Position numbers and translations under genes: made by a program | The notes under the pieces: generated by a model | The model's input: the letters and a program-made list of their open reading frames with translations, nothing else | The model's database searches: none | Told to the model about the DNA's origin: nothing | Assembly (NCBI GenBank): GCA_013397935.1 | Contig: VZRN01006621.1 | Span: 1,137,479 to 1,201,478, forward strand | Direction: 5' to 3' | Source: Dasyornis broadbenti | Lineage: Eukaryota; Chordata; Aves; Passeriformes; Dasyornithidae | Length of the DNA stretch: 64,000 nt | In this document: positions 48,387 through 61,458 of the stretch, one piece after another | Layout: every line of letters starts with the position of its first letter | How positions within the stretch are numbered: position 1 is the stretch's first letter

Positions 48387-51300
48387 CTGACTTCTTAGGA
48401 GCTCCAAGAATTATGGGCATTCACCCTGGCTAACTGGTGAGGCTACATGTCCCTCATGAGGTCTCACAGAACACTCCCATGGAAGAGGGCTCATCCCCTT
48501 GCAAAGAGAGGAGGAAAAGGAGGAAGATTGAGTTGACTTTTGCTGCAGCACCGATGTCAGAGTGCTTGATGGAGTGCTATTGACTAAGTGAGTGACAGCA
48601 GGTCATCCTCGTGGGGATAACAGGAACTCTGAGCCATCGAGCGGAAAACTGTAGTTGCTTCAGACTGTTATACCATGACTAACAGAACTAGACAGCTGTC
48701 CTGTGCTGCTAGAGAAACCTGCACGACAACATGCTCAGAAGGCATGGGAGGAGGCAGGATGCTAAGGAAGCTGTGAAACGTAGAACTTGGGAAGTACTTT
48801 TTGGCCTTAAAAATGTGGAGGGGAAGACTTCTCCTGCCTATCACAGGAAACACTCTTGGCAACAGTGGGAGTCTATCCTCACCTAAAGTTTATAAACCTT
48901 GTCAAAGTCTTTCTTTGTTGTTCTGTCCTGATAGTGACAGCAGCGGTGACACGATGCAACAGAGGAATCATATAAGAGCATATAACAACTTACTCAATAT
49001 TTACCATCTTTTTTTTTTTTTTTGGTTGATGCTTAAACAGAACACAAAGTATGCATCTGTGCGTCAGTGCATTGGCCCTTAGTGGGGATTTCACCAGCTG
49101 TTCCCAGCACTCTTGGATCTTCTTCTGAAGAGGATGTCATAAACACAGAGAAAGTAAAACTTTCTCTGTAGGGTATCAAGAGGTACCAGGAAAATTTCAG
49201 TTGCACTATGTTGATATGGTGAAAGCTGAATCATATCAAGCTCTAAGTGCTCTCTTGTGCATTCCTAGTCCAGAGGCACCCCCGTGTATTCATTCTTGCT
49301 TAAGTGCTCATGTAGCTGACAGCTACACGCATCCATGTCTCAGACAAGCTATTTTGATATAATTTTAGGTTGAAAGATCTCAGAGTCTAAAAACTGGGCA
49401 GATTCACAATACCTTGCCCTTAAACACCCATACCTCCTAAAAAGTAAGAATGCAAGCAGGAACAGTCTTGTGTAGCTCTGCCATCTCACTGCCAGTGAGA
49501 CACTTGAGGAGACTTACGAGTCTGGAGAGAAAATATTTGTTTCCAGAAGTTTTCTTTCTGATACTGGACCTGAAAGATGAAAAGATGGAGCCCTTGGTAA
49601 CATGGATAAACTCTGAATATCTGAAATGGAATATGCAGTTAACTCTTGTTCTTGATATCATGATTGTGTAATTTAAGCCAGGAAATGAACAAGGTAAGAC
49701 ATATAAAAATGTGTGTGTTTTAGAGGAAGAGAGGATTGCTTCAAAGCTACACTGGGAGATTTAAGACCAAATTCCAAAGAAGTAAAATTCAAGGATGGAC
49801 CTTAAAGAGCGCTAAAACACAGAAAATAGATAAGGTATGGTAAGCATGAGAAGAGTTCTGACTTGCCCAAGTTGCTGAAAGTAACAGCAAAGACACCCTG
49901 CTTGAATATCAAGCAGGGAAAAGAAGCATGGACCATGTCCCTGGAAACAATGTTATTCTAAAGGTAATCAGTCCAAACTTACTCCTGCAGCAATAGAATG
50001 CATATAGAAAATCTGAAGGAGTAAAGCACATTCTTCGATTGGAAATGGCCTGAAAATGGAAAGGAATCATACAATTCAGTGAACATCAACAAATTTAACA
50101 TTTAATTACTGGATTTCCCCATTGTTTTATTGTACAATAAATTGGGATAAGTAGTTGCAACTGGCTTCCTAAAAGAAGAATGCAAAATAGAAAAGAGGAG
50201 AAATTTTTTCAATTTTTATATTTGATAGAGTTGTCCCACATCATCTGTTGTACCTCAGCATATATATCCTTGCCTGTATTTTAAATGCTATTGTGAAATT
50301 GTACCTTAAGCAGACCCAGATGGTGAATCTAAGAAAATACAAATCATAAATTTTCTGTGTACATTCTGAATGATTTGGCTGCCAATCCAAGTTTAAAAAG
50401 AATCTTATTACTTCAACTACGGTTTCTCAAACCCAAGAACTGGAATAAAGCATTTTTATGTGAGAAAATTCTTGATGCAATGGGATAAAAAGAAGTATTA
50501 TTTCTAAGAGAAAGTATGTTCTCAACTGTGCTTTTCCACCCATTGTTTCTTTCCAGCTTTAGGTGTTTAGTTAATACCTTTCTCTGTGACTGAATCAAAT
50601 TGAAAAGAGGAAAAATCCTTCCCTTCTATAGTTTCTTAAATGGCTGGGCTCTTCTTAAGTTTAATTTCACTTCTGTTGGGATGCCAGTCCCTTCTGATCT
50701 TCCCTAAGAACTTTATCCTTGCCATCGCTGTGGAAAGCTTCTGTGACTGGTCAGTGGTGGGAGAAGGAGGTGCCTGCAGCCCTCAGAGACTGCATCTGTC
50801 ACCCTGAAGGTATTTGGGGCAATGGTTGTGATCCAGGTCTCAATTTCAGCAACTCAATCAACTGAGGTAAAGGCAACTTTCTCAGTCCAGGCTGAGAATT
50901 ATTGGTGTATTTTGGTGCTTGAATGTGGTTTAATATTATCCATTTGAGAGGTTTCAGACTGACTGCTTTGAGAGAATTGCTACTGAAAGTAGTTCTGTTG
51001 ATAAGGAGAAAATGAGTAATATGTATTAAATGTAATATTTGCAAATTAGGTACTCTGGACTATGAACCTTACATGATTAAGGGAATGAAAGAATTTACAG
51101 AAAACCAGATCTTTTCTGCTTTGAAGGAGAAAGATCATCGGAAGAAATGGGAACAATAAGGCAAAGTTAAATCTGATCTTCAAAGGATCCTGGTAATTTC
51201 TCTCCTCTAAGTGAAGATCATGCAAAATTTCAGATCTATTGGCCAAGATCCTCAGAGACAGCTAAGAGACTGACTTCCGATCATATGGGCTTAAGTGATT

Positions 51301-52089
51301 CCTCTTTTTCTTTTTAAATTACTTAAGATCTCATTGCAAAGAGGATCCTCAAGTTAAAAAAAGGCAGTGGCAATATAAGTCCAGCACAACCAAAATTAGC
51401 CATTTGAAGGTTAATGGCTTCTGATCACTGTGCCTTTGTGCTCAATAAACATTTCCCCAAAAACTCCTATTGACTTGTTTAGTTTGAGAGGGAGAAATAA
51501 CCTGGTGATAGAGGAGATTAATAAAAATACCTCACCTTGTCTCAACTCACTCTTTGCTGATGTAAAGCACATTGCTTACTCTAGTACCTAGTGACTTAGA
51601 ACACTGGCTATTTTAACAAAAATCATACAAAGAAAGGTGAGGGATGAACTATCAATTTTCTGTAATGTGATAGATCACTATTTGTGTATATGACCTTAAA
51701 TTTCTTAAACTGTATTCACTTTAAGTTTTACTTAAATATTAAACTGCAGATAAATGAAATTCAGAGTCCATGACAACTTGGGATTGTTAAATACCACCCA
51801 TCATATCAGAAATAATAAGCTGTAACCTAAAAGCATTAGGAACATAAATGAAAGCTAAGAGGATTCAACTGGGTATTGTGATCAGTTAAGATTTTTTGTA
51901 ATTCCAATACATATATAATTAAATAGATGAAAGAAACATTAGAGCAGGAGTGGCAAAAGGGGTGAGGGACTGGAAGAATATAAACGAGATTCTAGGTGTG
52001 ATGAGACTACCTGAAAGCCCAAAGAAATTTTCATTAGTAGAATATTCATGTGCTGTGTCTTGAAGTTATTAGAGCTCTACATATAACTG

Positions 52090-52400
52090 GATGTTGAGAA
52101 TATGACACATCTACAACAGAATTTTGTCCCGGCAATCATGTCACTAGATAAATATCAAAAAATTAGAGGAAGCTTAGAGAAAAGCAGGAAAAACCATCTT
52201 GGGTCTAGGAATTCCAAGTTATAAAGAAACATTAAAAGAACTAACGTGCTTAGCTTGGATAACAGCTGAAAAAAGGGAGACAGGTTAATGGCCTGGAGAT
52301 AACTGAAGAGCGTCATCACTGAAAAGGGGAGGGTAGAATTTGTTCAATACAGAGAAGTGAAGGGGTAAAACTCAGCAGGGAAAATTTGTTTTGTAGCAAA
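52090..52400 (+). mobile_element. Old CR1-like LINE fragment
   Basis: The pattern 'attaaaagaactaacgtgct', 'tagcttggataacagctgaa', then 'aaaagggagacaggttaatg' and 'gcctggagataactgaagag' resembles the CR1 block 'ctgaaagaactgggcttgtttagcctggagaa...gacatgatagc'. It is highly diverged and its ends are uncertain. Confidence 0.45.
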
Positions 52401-53216
52401 ATCTTTCTGTCAGTGATGTATATTTTGCTGCACACAAGAGGAATGACACGAGTGCTGTCATTTGGTACTGAAAAGGAAGCTGGGTAGTGTAACAGAAACT
52501 GCAGTAAAGGAAATATCTAGAAAGATAGAATGAATAATCCTGATAGTCTCTGTAATGCTAAACTCTGCTAAATAGGAAACAGTATCATCATACCAATTGT
52601 ACTCATCATAAGGTACAGTTCCAAATAATTTAAAATATAATGGGCTTTGGGTCTTCTTAAGATTGCCATTATTAAAATGTAAGAAAACAGAAAAATCACT
52701 TCTACAATGAGAAACAAGAAATTCAGAGTTCAAGTCAGGCCTGAAAGAAATTAAAAAGTTGAGAATTCAATATGTTGAAGCATACAAGCTATGTGTCCTC
52801 CAAAATACCATCCTGCCACTGACATTTCTGTCCTGCAATTCTAAATCCACTCACTGAGTTATCATTGTGTAAAACTCAAACAAATCTTATCACCATATTT
52901 ACATACATAAATATGAGAAATTCTAAGCCAGAACTTTATTGCTTTTCTCAAAGATAAGTGCTAAACTCTTCTGCTGATTACTGGAAGTACCTCCCATTCC
53001 AGTTAACACTGAGGAGTGATTTCTGTGATTTTGCTAAAGGTGCAGTCAAGAATTTTTGAAACAAGTCCCCAGTATAAAAATATTGAATCAAATATTCCAG
53101 CATAAGCTTTTCCAATTGCTGATCAGTCCTTTTATTGCTAAAAACCAGTACAAAAGTACATGGGTCCCTGCTCTCAGAATCCCTGTCACCCATGGAACAA
53201 AGGGTTTCTGGAGGAG

Positions 53217-53360
53217 TCAGATGTTCTGCATGAGCTGCTGCATCACAAAGGCACAGAGACTCATCAGCTGCAAGATTTCGTCAGCACAGTCTGTCAGGCG
53301 TTTGTCTGCTTTGGCAAGTTTCTCAACAACGACAGATTTCTGCTGGTTGCTGTAACCCAT
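53217..53360 (-). other. Unassigned 47-codon open frame in a multi-frame open patch
   Basis: From ATG at 53358-53360 to TGA at 53217-53219 the minus strand reads MGYSNQQKSVVVEKLAKADK, RLTDCADEILQLMSLCAFVM, QQLMQNI. The composition (Lys, Gln, Asp, Leu heptad-like spacing) looks protein-like, and GC content is above that of the surroundings. Two plus-strand frames (53056-53355 and 53160-53396) are open over the same bases, as expected for the antisense of a helical, charged coding sequence. I cannot name a family. It may be a remnant of a retrocopy, an unrecognised exon or chance; the frame closes after 47 codons. Confidence 0.25.
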
Positions 53361-54209
53361 GCATGCCTAAAGAAGTCATTAAGTTCAAACAGGTAAATAA
53401 ATGTAGCAAAACATTTTATTTTCCTGTGTTAAATGGTACAGTCATCTGAGTTATTTGCTTTTAGGACTAAATAGGATAGTTAAATATCCATGCTTTCTCA
53501 GGGATACAGCTCTTGAATTAGTATTATATTAATTTAGTTTCTTTTCCATACCTGCTTTTGACTTAAAGATTACCCTTGACTCTGTTTCTTGTGGTTTTCT
53601 ATTAACTTGAAAATGTTGTCTCACACAGTTTTACAGGAGCAAATATGCTAAAGAATCTTTTTTTCTCCTCTGTGCAGCATGGTAATATGAAATAGTGTAA
53701 TGTACTACTTGTACAACAGTAGCAAACTGATTTTTCATATCATTCATGTTGCCCTGTGTTAATACGATCACAATATTTTCGAAGTGCCCTTTGCACTGTA
53801 TAACCCAGCAGCAATTGCGCTGTATGCATATACACTATTAGGAATGTGAAATATTAGATATTTTAAAAAAACAAAAGTACTTGTTATTGAATAAACTCTG
53901 TTAATATAAAACATTATGAGAAATACATTTTTTATTATAATGGAAATAGATGGGACTTGTTCAGAACTCCCAGTTTTAGCACCCTGGGTTTAATATTGTA
54001 ATATTCTGCTTGAAGGAAGTAAATGCAATCAAACTTGCCTATTGCCTCATAAAAACATCATCTGATACAATCATGCTAAGAATTATTAGAAAAATCTAAT
54101 GCTAATATCAGCAAAATAACATTCATGTTTTGTTGTAAAATTTTCCTGTCATTAACCAAAAAATGTAAAGGATGTTCATAGCTGGCAGATGCTGCTCCAC
54201 TAGGTTGCA

Positions 54210-54262
54210 GGGTTGTTTTTTTGTTTGTTTTTTTGTTTGTTTGGTTGGTTGGGGTTTTTTTG
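54210..54262 (+). repeat. T/G-rich low-complexity tract
   Basis: The tract is a mixture of TTTTTTTGTTTG and GGTTGGTT units in intron 7. A 86-codon minus-strand frame through it encodes Lys/Thr/Asn-rich low complexity only. Confidence 0.8.
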
Positions 54263-54480
54263 TTTATACGTTTTAAGTAATTTATTAAGCCATCTCCCTT
54301 ATGGCAGCAGAAACTTTCTGTACCTTTGCTGAACATCTTCAGAAGACTGCTGGGCCATTAGAGGTGAAACCAAAGGAAACTTCATCTGCTGTCAGATCAT
54401 ATCCCTTTGGTAACCTCATGGACACCAGGTAGAAACCAGAAGAACCCTACTTATGCCAATATGTAATAATCTCAAATATG

Positions 54481-54518
54481 TTGGTTTTGGTTTTAGTTTT
54501 AGTTTTGGTTTTGGTTTG
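54481..54518 (+). repeat. (GGTTTT/AGTTTT)n hexamer repeat
   Basis: About six hexamer units alternate GGTTTT and AGTTTT. This is simple-sequence DNA; the vertebrate telomere unit is TTAGGG, so it is not an interstitial telomere. Confidence 0.8.
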
Positions 54519-57500
54519 TTTTTCTTAGGGGGAATACTAGAGATGGAGGGTGAACAATAACAAACAAATAAACAAATAATAAAAACCCCTCAATGGACAA
54601 AACCCAGTTTTATCAGAAGTGTGGAAAGGAACCAGCACTGCCATTCACTTCTATATAACGGTTGCCATTAAACCTTAACATGACATTTCTCCACAGTGCC
54701 CAGTCAGACACAGTCACAGAAGGGCTTCTGCTGCTGTTCCAGGCTAAGGAGTCATGTCCTGTCCTGACCTCCCTTCTTGCTTCCAATCAGCATCAGTCCT
54801 GTAGCTCTCTCAAATGCAATTTCCTTTCCAAATGAAAAGGGACAGTCTGTAAAAATGTAGTTTGGTTTCAGCAGCTTTCTGACCTAACCAGTGTCACAAA
54901 GGGGTCACTGCTCAGTTGCACTTGCAGAACTGATGTCAAAAACAGCCTCAAGTGCGATGATAAGTTTGCATATTAAAATGTAACCAAAAATGAGCAGCCA
55001 ATGTGGTTGGTCTAACTTGCTCTAAGTGCCTTTACTGTCATATAATACACAACCAAAAAGGGGAGCATAGGTAGAAAGGTCTTAGAGGTATTGCTTTTTT
55101 TCCAAGGTATCAAAAACTAGAGATACCTGTGTGGGTGATGCTACATAAGAATTGCCTTTACACCACATCACACTTGACACACCCAAAAATAAGTACACCC
55201 CCAAGTTTATTAACATACTAAAATATTTCTGTTGGTTTTGCTATAAATTTTCTTTCAGCATTTCACAAAACAAATCCATTTCTTTATCATATTGTAGACA
55301 TTTTCAAATGTACTTAGCACTGATGTGCAGCTTTTGTAATAGTCCAGGCTTTTGAAGATCCCATTGAGGTAATGTATATAATCTTTTAGGAAGGATAGTT
55401 TTGCATTGCTTAATTATTTTGGCTTGAAAAGCAGAGAATTCTGGGATTATTTTGATGAAAGCTCAAATAAGTTGTTGTCTCTGTACCCTCTTCCAAAGGA
55501 TTTCAGCAGTGCAATTTCTCAGACTGCTATCCTGTGAGCATTCCCACAATGACTGTGGTCTACACTGCCCATCAGGTAGTGATGCTTAAGAGAAGGACAA
55601 AGGAATTGCTACACTTTAGGAGAAGGTATGAATGTTTCTTGGCAGTGTTCCATGCCTGTCATTTTCATGCTTTTCATGTAACACTTCATCTCCCACAAGA
55701 AAAAAACAGTTTGAGTCTTCAGCATAGTACTTGGCTGAGTTCTTTGTACATGGCTCCCCACTTCTGTGGTTTTAGTCAGGAGGTTGAAGGTTTAGTGATA
55801 TTAGCAGTCAGCAGCTTATCTGGTCTGGAATAAGGAATATCAGTGCAAATAAATTATATTTTGCTCCTTTGGAGAAAATAAACCATTATGCCAAATTAAT
55901 TGACAGGAAAGCAGTGGCTGCAGACAGCCAAACTAATGATGGGTCAGAGTCAAGCGAGGGAAGCTGTTAAACTTTTCATAAGCCTTATAAATCTTACATA
56001 AGAATTTTAGTAAAACATGCTAGGTAATATAGGAATTAAAATGTGCTGCAGTTCAGTTATCAGCCCTTTCAAACTGCCAATTCTGCCTGTCTACAACTTC
56101 CTGTGATTTCTCCTCCCTCTGCCTTTAAAGGCTTTGTTCATTTTCTTATCAGACCCTCCAGTCAGCTCCACTCCAGTCTGTTCTGTATTTCTCATTACCA
56201 GCTGAGTATCTTATCAGAAGCTGCTGTCATTTGGAAAATGCATTGTTTTTATTCAGTCTCAACACCACTTTTCCTGCTTCATTGAGCAGGCAGAACTGTA
56301 AGACAGTCAGGCAGAGGGAAAGCTTTGTCCTGCAGTTTAATTAAGTCTCTGTTTTTGGACTGTGAGCAGAATCAGAAGGCACGTTGGACTTAACACTGTC
56401 ACTCCTGGCTCAGCAGTCAATACTGCCATGGTGGGAAAGCAGCAGAGCATTTTGTCTACCAGCACCACACATTACAGGCCCTGAACACCATTTCACCCTG
56501 ATTTTGAAAGGTATTTACATTTGCCCTTTGCCCTGCTGCCCATGGTCTGTTCTTTCCACCTTCATCCTGCCCGTAGCAGGAAGAACACACCACCTGCGTT
56601 CACTAAGGCACCCAGGCACCAGAGGGCACATCTCACACTTGGTGGAGAGACAGCAGGGCACCTGCTTTGATGGTTTTAGGTGGGGAAGGAGTGTGCTGGG
56701 ATGGGTGTCTGCATGTCTATGAGTATCTCTGTGAATGGGCAGAGTGAGTGTAGAAAGATGGAGCAAGTAAGTCTGAGTGGATACCTCAACCCTTAAGAAA
56801 TCTGAGAGGGGGAAAACAGATGTGAAGACTCCATCAGACAGTCAGCCTTGGGTGTGTCTGACCTAAACACCAAAAGATAAAAAAGAAATGCTTCCTGGGC
56901 TGCTGTTCCCATGCCTAACCTGGAATGCTTTGTCTCCTGATAAAGTGCTAAGGCATTAAGTATCATAAATACTATAGAGGAGAGCTGGCCTACTGGCATA
57001 TATTCAACATGAATATAAACAACCTTTGGTTGTTTTCTTTTGCATCATGTAAATATGTAAATATTAGCTCTGCTCTATATCTTTTGGAACCAAAATCTGA
57101 ACAAATATCTTATATTTTTATCCATTTAAAAAGCAGAAGTAAAATGCTGATGTTGAGACAATCAAAGGAAAAGCAAATAAAGTAATCCTGCTGACTCTAG
57201 AGAAAAATGCAGCACACAGTAAAAGATTTATTGCTTGCTTAGATCATCAGTTGGGACTGACTTGGATTGTCAGCTGGATCTACAGGAGGAAACAGTGAAG
57301 TCAAGAATAAGAAGCGTCACTGTGTTGCTTTGAAGCTGATTTGGTGAAGTGCTTAAAAAATAAGAGATTATTCAGAACAGCTCTGATGCTGCAGACCTCC
57401 TGCATTTCCTCTTTTGTTTCTCCTCTCCAAGCCCCTGATGTGTATCAAGGAATGCAGAATCTACAGAGGTCAGTATAAGTACGAAGTCACCTTTTCAAAG

Positions 57501-57830
57501 GTTTTATGAATTTCATGAGGGCACCAGGCAAAACTTGCTGGATAAGGATCTCCTTGCTCCCATTTGCATGCTGATGGTCTGACCTGAGCAAAATCAGGTC
57601 CCATCATTTACTTCTGAAATTGGTTCCTCTCTCCTCCTATCTGAACTGGATTTCTGTGCTGTGTTCCCTTCACACTAGTTTCGGATTTATTTTCTAAAGT
57701 ACTCTGTTGTTATAGACCTGTAGACTTACTATTTCAATGAATGCTGGCAGCAGTCTTTTTAGCTGTCATAGACAATTCCCTGCCATTATTTACCACTCAC
57801 TTTGTTCCAGCTTATTAAAGATAGGTGTCT

Positions 57831-58380
57831 CAGAATCACAGAAGGGTGGAGGGTGGCAGGGACCTCTAGAGGTCACCTGGTCCAAACCCTCTGTTCAAGC
57901 AGGGACACCTAGAGCCACTCACCCAGGACCAAGCCCACATGTTTCTTTAATATCTCCACAGAGAGACACTCCACCCTGAGCAATCTGTGCCAGAGCTTGG
58001 TCAACCTCACAGCAAGAAGTGTTTCCTGCTCCTGATATTCAGAGGAAACCCGTGTTTCAGTTTGTGCCCACTGCCTCTTGTCCTGCCCTTGGACACTACT
58101 GAGAGGAAGCTGTCTCCATCCTTTTTGCATCCTCCCTTTAGGTGTTCTTATGTGCACTAAGTGCATTTATATTCACTGCTAAGACTCTCTTGATTCTTAT
58201 CTTCCCTGGGTTGAACATTCCCAACTCTCTCAGCCTTTCCTCATAGAAAGAATATGCCAATTCCTTCATCATCTTCATGGTCCTTTGCTGGACTCCCTCC
58301 AGTATGTCCATGTCTTTCTTGTACAGAGAAGCCCAGAATCACGACACAGTAAAAGCAGAAGTATCTGAGCTCTGCTTGCA
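57831..58380 (-). mobile_element. CR1 LINE 3' fragment in CDH10 intron 7
   Basis: The plus strand shows complements of CR1 blocks in order: 'cagaatcacagaagggtgga' (3' tail side), 'gacctctagaggtcacctgg', 'tgttcaagcagggacaccta', 'tttctttaatatctccacag', 'cactgcctcttgtcctgccc', 'tctcagcctttcctcataga' and 'ggtcctttgctggactccct'. The reverse-transcriptase frame is broken. It is 5' truncated and in the same orientation as CDH10. Confidence 0.92.
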
Positions 58381-58476
58381 TCTACAGTCAGAATACTATT
58401 GAAACTTCCGAACACAGAGATGCCAAAAGGTGTAAATCTCTCAAAACCCCTGATTTTTTAATTAAGAAGCCTGAAA

Positions 58477-58498
58477 ACAAACAAACAAACAAACAAAC
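58477..58498 (+). repeat. (CAAA)n simple repeat
   Basis: Five to six ACAA units occur in a row. It is a tetranucleotide microsatellite about 100 bp right of the CR1 fragment. Confidence 0.9.
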
Positions 58499-60901
58499 TG
58501 CAATATATATATGCAACTCTATATGCAATAACAATTTAAACATAATAATAAATGTGAGTATTTTAGGACAGGAAAGTATAGTCAATGCTTACAGACCTAA
58601 AGGATAAATTCAGATTGAAAGGACTTGGAATCTGACTAGGTTGCAATACTTAAAATAGTTATCCTTGTGGAAAGGGATGAAAGACCTTAAATGAAAAATA
58701 TTGGGAAGCTTATTTATTATGCTATACTAGTGACAGAGTTTCAAGATTGACTTGGTGTACCAATGTGCAGAATACCAACTAACATACTTCCCTGTAGCAC
58801 ATAAGCTTTTCTTAGACATAGTTTTAAGTCCTGAGCCCTCATAATTCTCTGTCAAGCCCTGGGAGGTTCACCAATCGAGGTGATATGATAATGGCTGCAC
58901 CTATTAAAGCTCCGTTTTAATCTCACAATTGCTTTCTGGAATCCTTCTGAAATCCATTGCTGGAGAAATTTGGAATAAGAGTTCTTGATGAAAAATCAGG
59001 AAGACTATTATTTGAAGTAAAATTACAGTGTGCACCTCTGGGATGAGAACTGGCTTTGTAAAATCACATCAGCAGGTGGTACAAGTGCTGTGAGGTAAAC
59101 CAGAAACTATTATGAACTATTACGATCATAGTGTTCCTTTCCCCTCTCTTTGGATACTTAGCTGTTCTCAATTAATTTCAAAGCTGTCGCTGCCAAGTTG
59201 TTCTTTGCCTTGGATCTGAATGCACACTTCTTGATTTTCAGCATCCACTCCCTTCACAAACAGGCCATTCACTGAAAGCCATAGTCCATAAACTTCTTGG
59301 GTCTGCACATGTCTCTCAGTTCAATCTCCTGACTGACATTTTATAGCGCAATATGACTGCATATGCCAAGTGAAGATCACTTGCCGTTTTTCACAAGCTT
59401 CAGTAAGTTGATGAATTACTGACTGTAAATAAAGGTTACTGGCCTCTCTCAGTTTTAGACTTTGTTTTCAGTTGCTTTTGACATGCTGGGCTTAGGAAAT
59501 AATATTTCATGCTTCAAGTGAATCCAGGAGTCGATCTAGAAAAATTTCTGCATGCTAAATGAATCCCACCAATCTTTTATTTGGGAAGGTCTAATTTTTC
59601 TCTAGCACAGTCTTTCTGACTTGTGCCAGAAAGTACTTACCTTTCCTCCATGTTCCTGCCAGTCTTGAGAAAACCCACACAAATCAAAATGTCGGTCTGC
59701 ATGTGTCCCAGAATTGCAAAGAAGGATTTTTAACGCACGACTCCGTCTGTTTCCAGTGAACCTGCTGCACCATCACAGAGCGCTAATGAGTGACTGCATT
59801 TACCTTCCCTGCTGATCATGTGTGATCTCTTCAGCCTTAAGTACATGGATGTAAGATTAAGGTTAAGACAAATTCACTCTTTTCTTGTAGTTTCTTCTTG
59901 TAGTAGCTCCAAGCCGATTACTGGAATCAAGGTACCACAGATCCTGAATTGGACGCAGACTGTCTGCGTGCATCTAATCCATTGCAAGCATAAAAAAAAT
60001 GTATTAATTTAAAATACCATGAAGGGGTTTAGCGTAACAATTTGTCATTCACTTTTTGTTTCCTGGTAAAGCAGAGACTCTAGCGGTGCTTTGACTGCTA
60101 GAAAACAGTTCCTTTTGAAGGACAATTTATAGACAGAAGAGAAAGCTTTTTCTGCTTTCTGTTTGAAGAGAAGTCACTCTTCTGTCCAGTTCCTTAAAAG
60201 CCCCCAGTCACTGAGGAGGAAGACAGGTCATTCAAACCTAAACAATGGCAGAGCAATACATGGGATCATAGGAAAAAACTTACAAGAAAAGGGCGGTGGT
60301 GGATGAGATTGCCAGGGGTCATGAAGACAAAGTTTATAAGATGAAGTACAGAGAACAGAGGAAGAATAAGAAAGTGGGGAGAAATGGGAGCAGGAAGCAG
60401 GAGTTCAGTACCCTGTATCACATCCACTGTTGCTGGAAGGAAGGTAGATGGGGATCTTGTTGCGTATAAGGTAGCTTAGTGCTCACTGAGCCAAATGAGA
60501 AAAGAAAGTAGAGAGGATGGTGAGGAAAGAGCAGGTGTGTCTGCCAAATATACACCTTGGTATTCACAGAAAATGTTGGATAGAAGCCCAGTTTTTACAG
60601 TTTTAGAAAGAAGATAAAGTAACTGGAACTAAGAGAAAAAAAGTACATCAAGGCACTGAGATCACAAATTATGTCTGTCCGTCCTCAGCACAAGAAAGGA
60701 AGAGGGTAGAGCAGGACACCAATGAAACTAATGGGACATGGTGCAGGAGTGAAAATACAGAAACCAGCTGTGGGAGAAAGACTGTGGAACAGGACAATAC
60801 TATAGACTGACAGAGCATAAGAGATATAAGAAAACTGTGGGCTAGTAGGAGGACAGAGAAAGATAGCAAGGCATCTGAAGCAGAAACTCAGAAGTGTTTC
60901 T

Positions 60902-60906
60902 GTAGG
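60902..60906 (+). repeat. Target-site duplication of the solo LTR (left copy)
   Basis: GTAGG immediately precedes the TGTCGTGG end and is repeated as GTAGG at 61990-61994 immediately after CCACGACA. A 5-bp duplication is typical of several retroviral integrases. Confidence 0.85.
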
Positions 60907-61427
60907 TGTCGTGGTTTGAGCCTGGCCAAATGCCAGGTACCCCCAAATTAACACACCCACACCCAGGGCTCATGAGTTGAGATAAGGAAACCCGGGAGAA
61001 GGTGCACTTAGAATAGGCAAAACAGGACTAACTTAGGTTGCAAAGTGATCTAATTTATTACTAACAGAGTCAGAGGAGTAAATGAGAAGTAAAATAAACC
61101 CTTCAAGGCCACCATTTCTCTGCTCACCCCCCTCCCTCCTTCCCAGCAGCTGCACAAAGGAACAAGGCATGGGTGGGGTTAGGTCAGTTCATCACCCAGA
61201 TCTTCTTCCCCTGCCCGGGGAGAGGCTCTTTTCCTCTGCGTAGCCATGGGTCTCACCGTCGGCAGCCCGCCCGACACTGCTACAGTGACGCTGGTCCCCA
61301 CACAGGCAAGCAGTCTCCCCAAAACTGCTACGGCGTGGGGTCCATCTTCCACGGGGTACAGACCTCTGAGCCGGGCCGTTTCCATCTCGGGAGCAAGGCT
61401 TCTTCTCTTTACCGGACTTCTGCTGGG

Positions 61428-61458
<31 letters not shown>

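Noticed and set aside
54481..54518. Interstitial telomeric repeat
   Set aside because: The unit is GGTTTT/AGTTTT, not the vertebrate TTAGGG; it is simple-sequence DNA.
57737..57979. 80-codon plus-strand frame near 57.8 kb
   Set aside because: Its second half is the complement of a CR1 3' end and its first half shows no family signature.
60669..60960. Two minus-strand hydrophobic frames (66 and 91 codons) as membrane proteins
   Set aside because: They are the complement of a purine-rich plus-strand stretch, which gives Leu, Ser, Phe and Cys-rich pseudo-peptides; the longer one runs into the LTR end.
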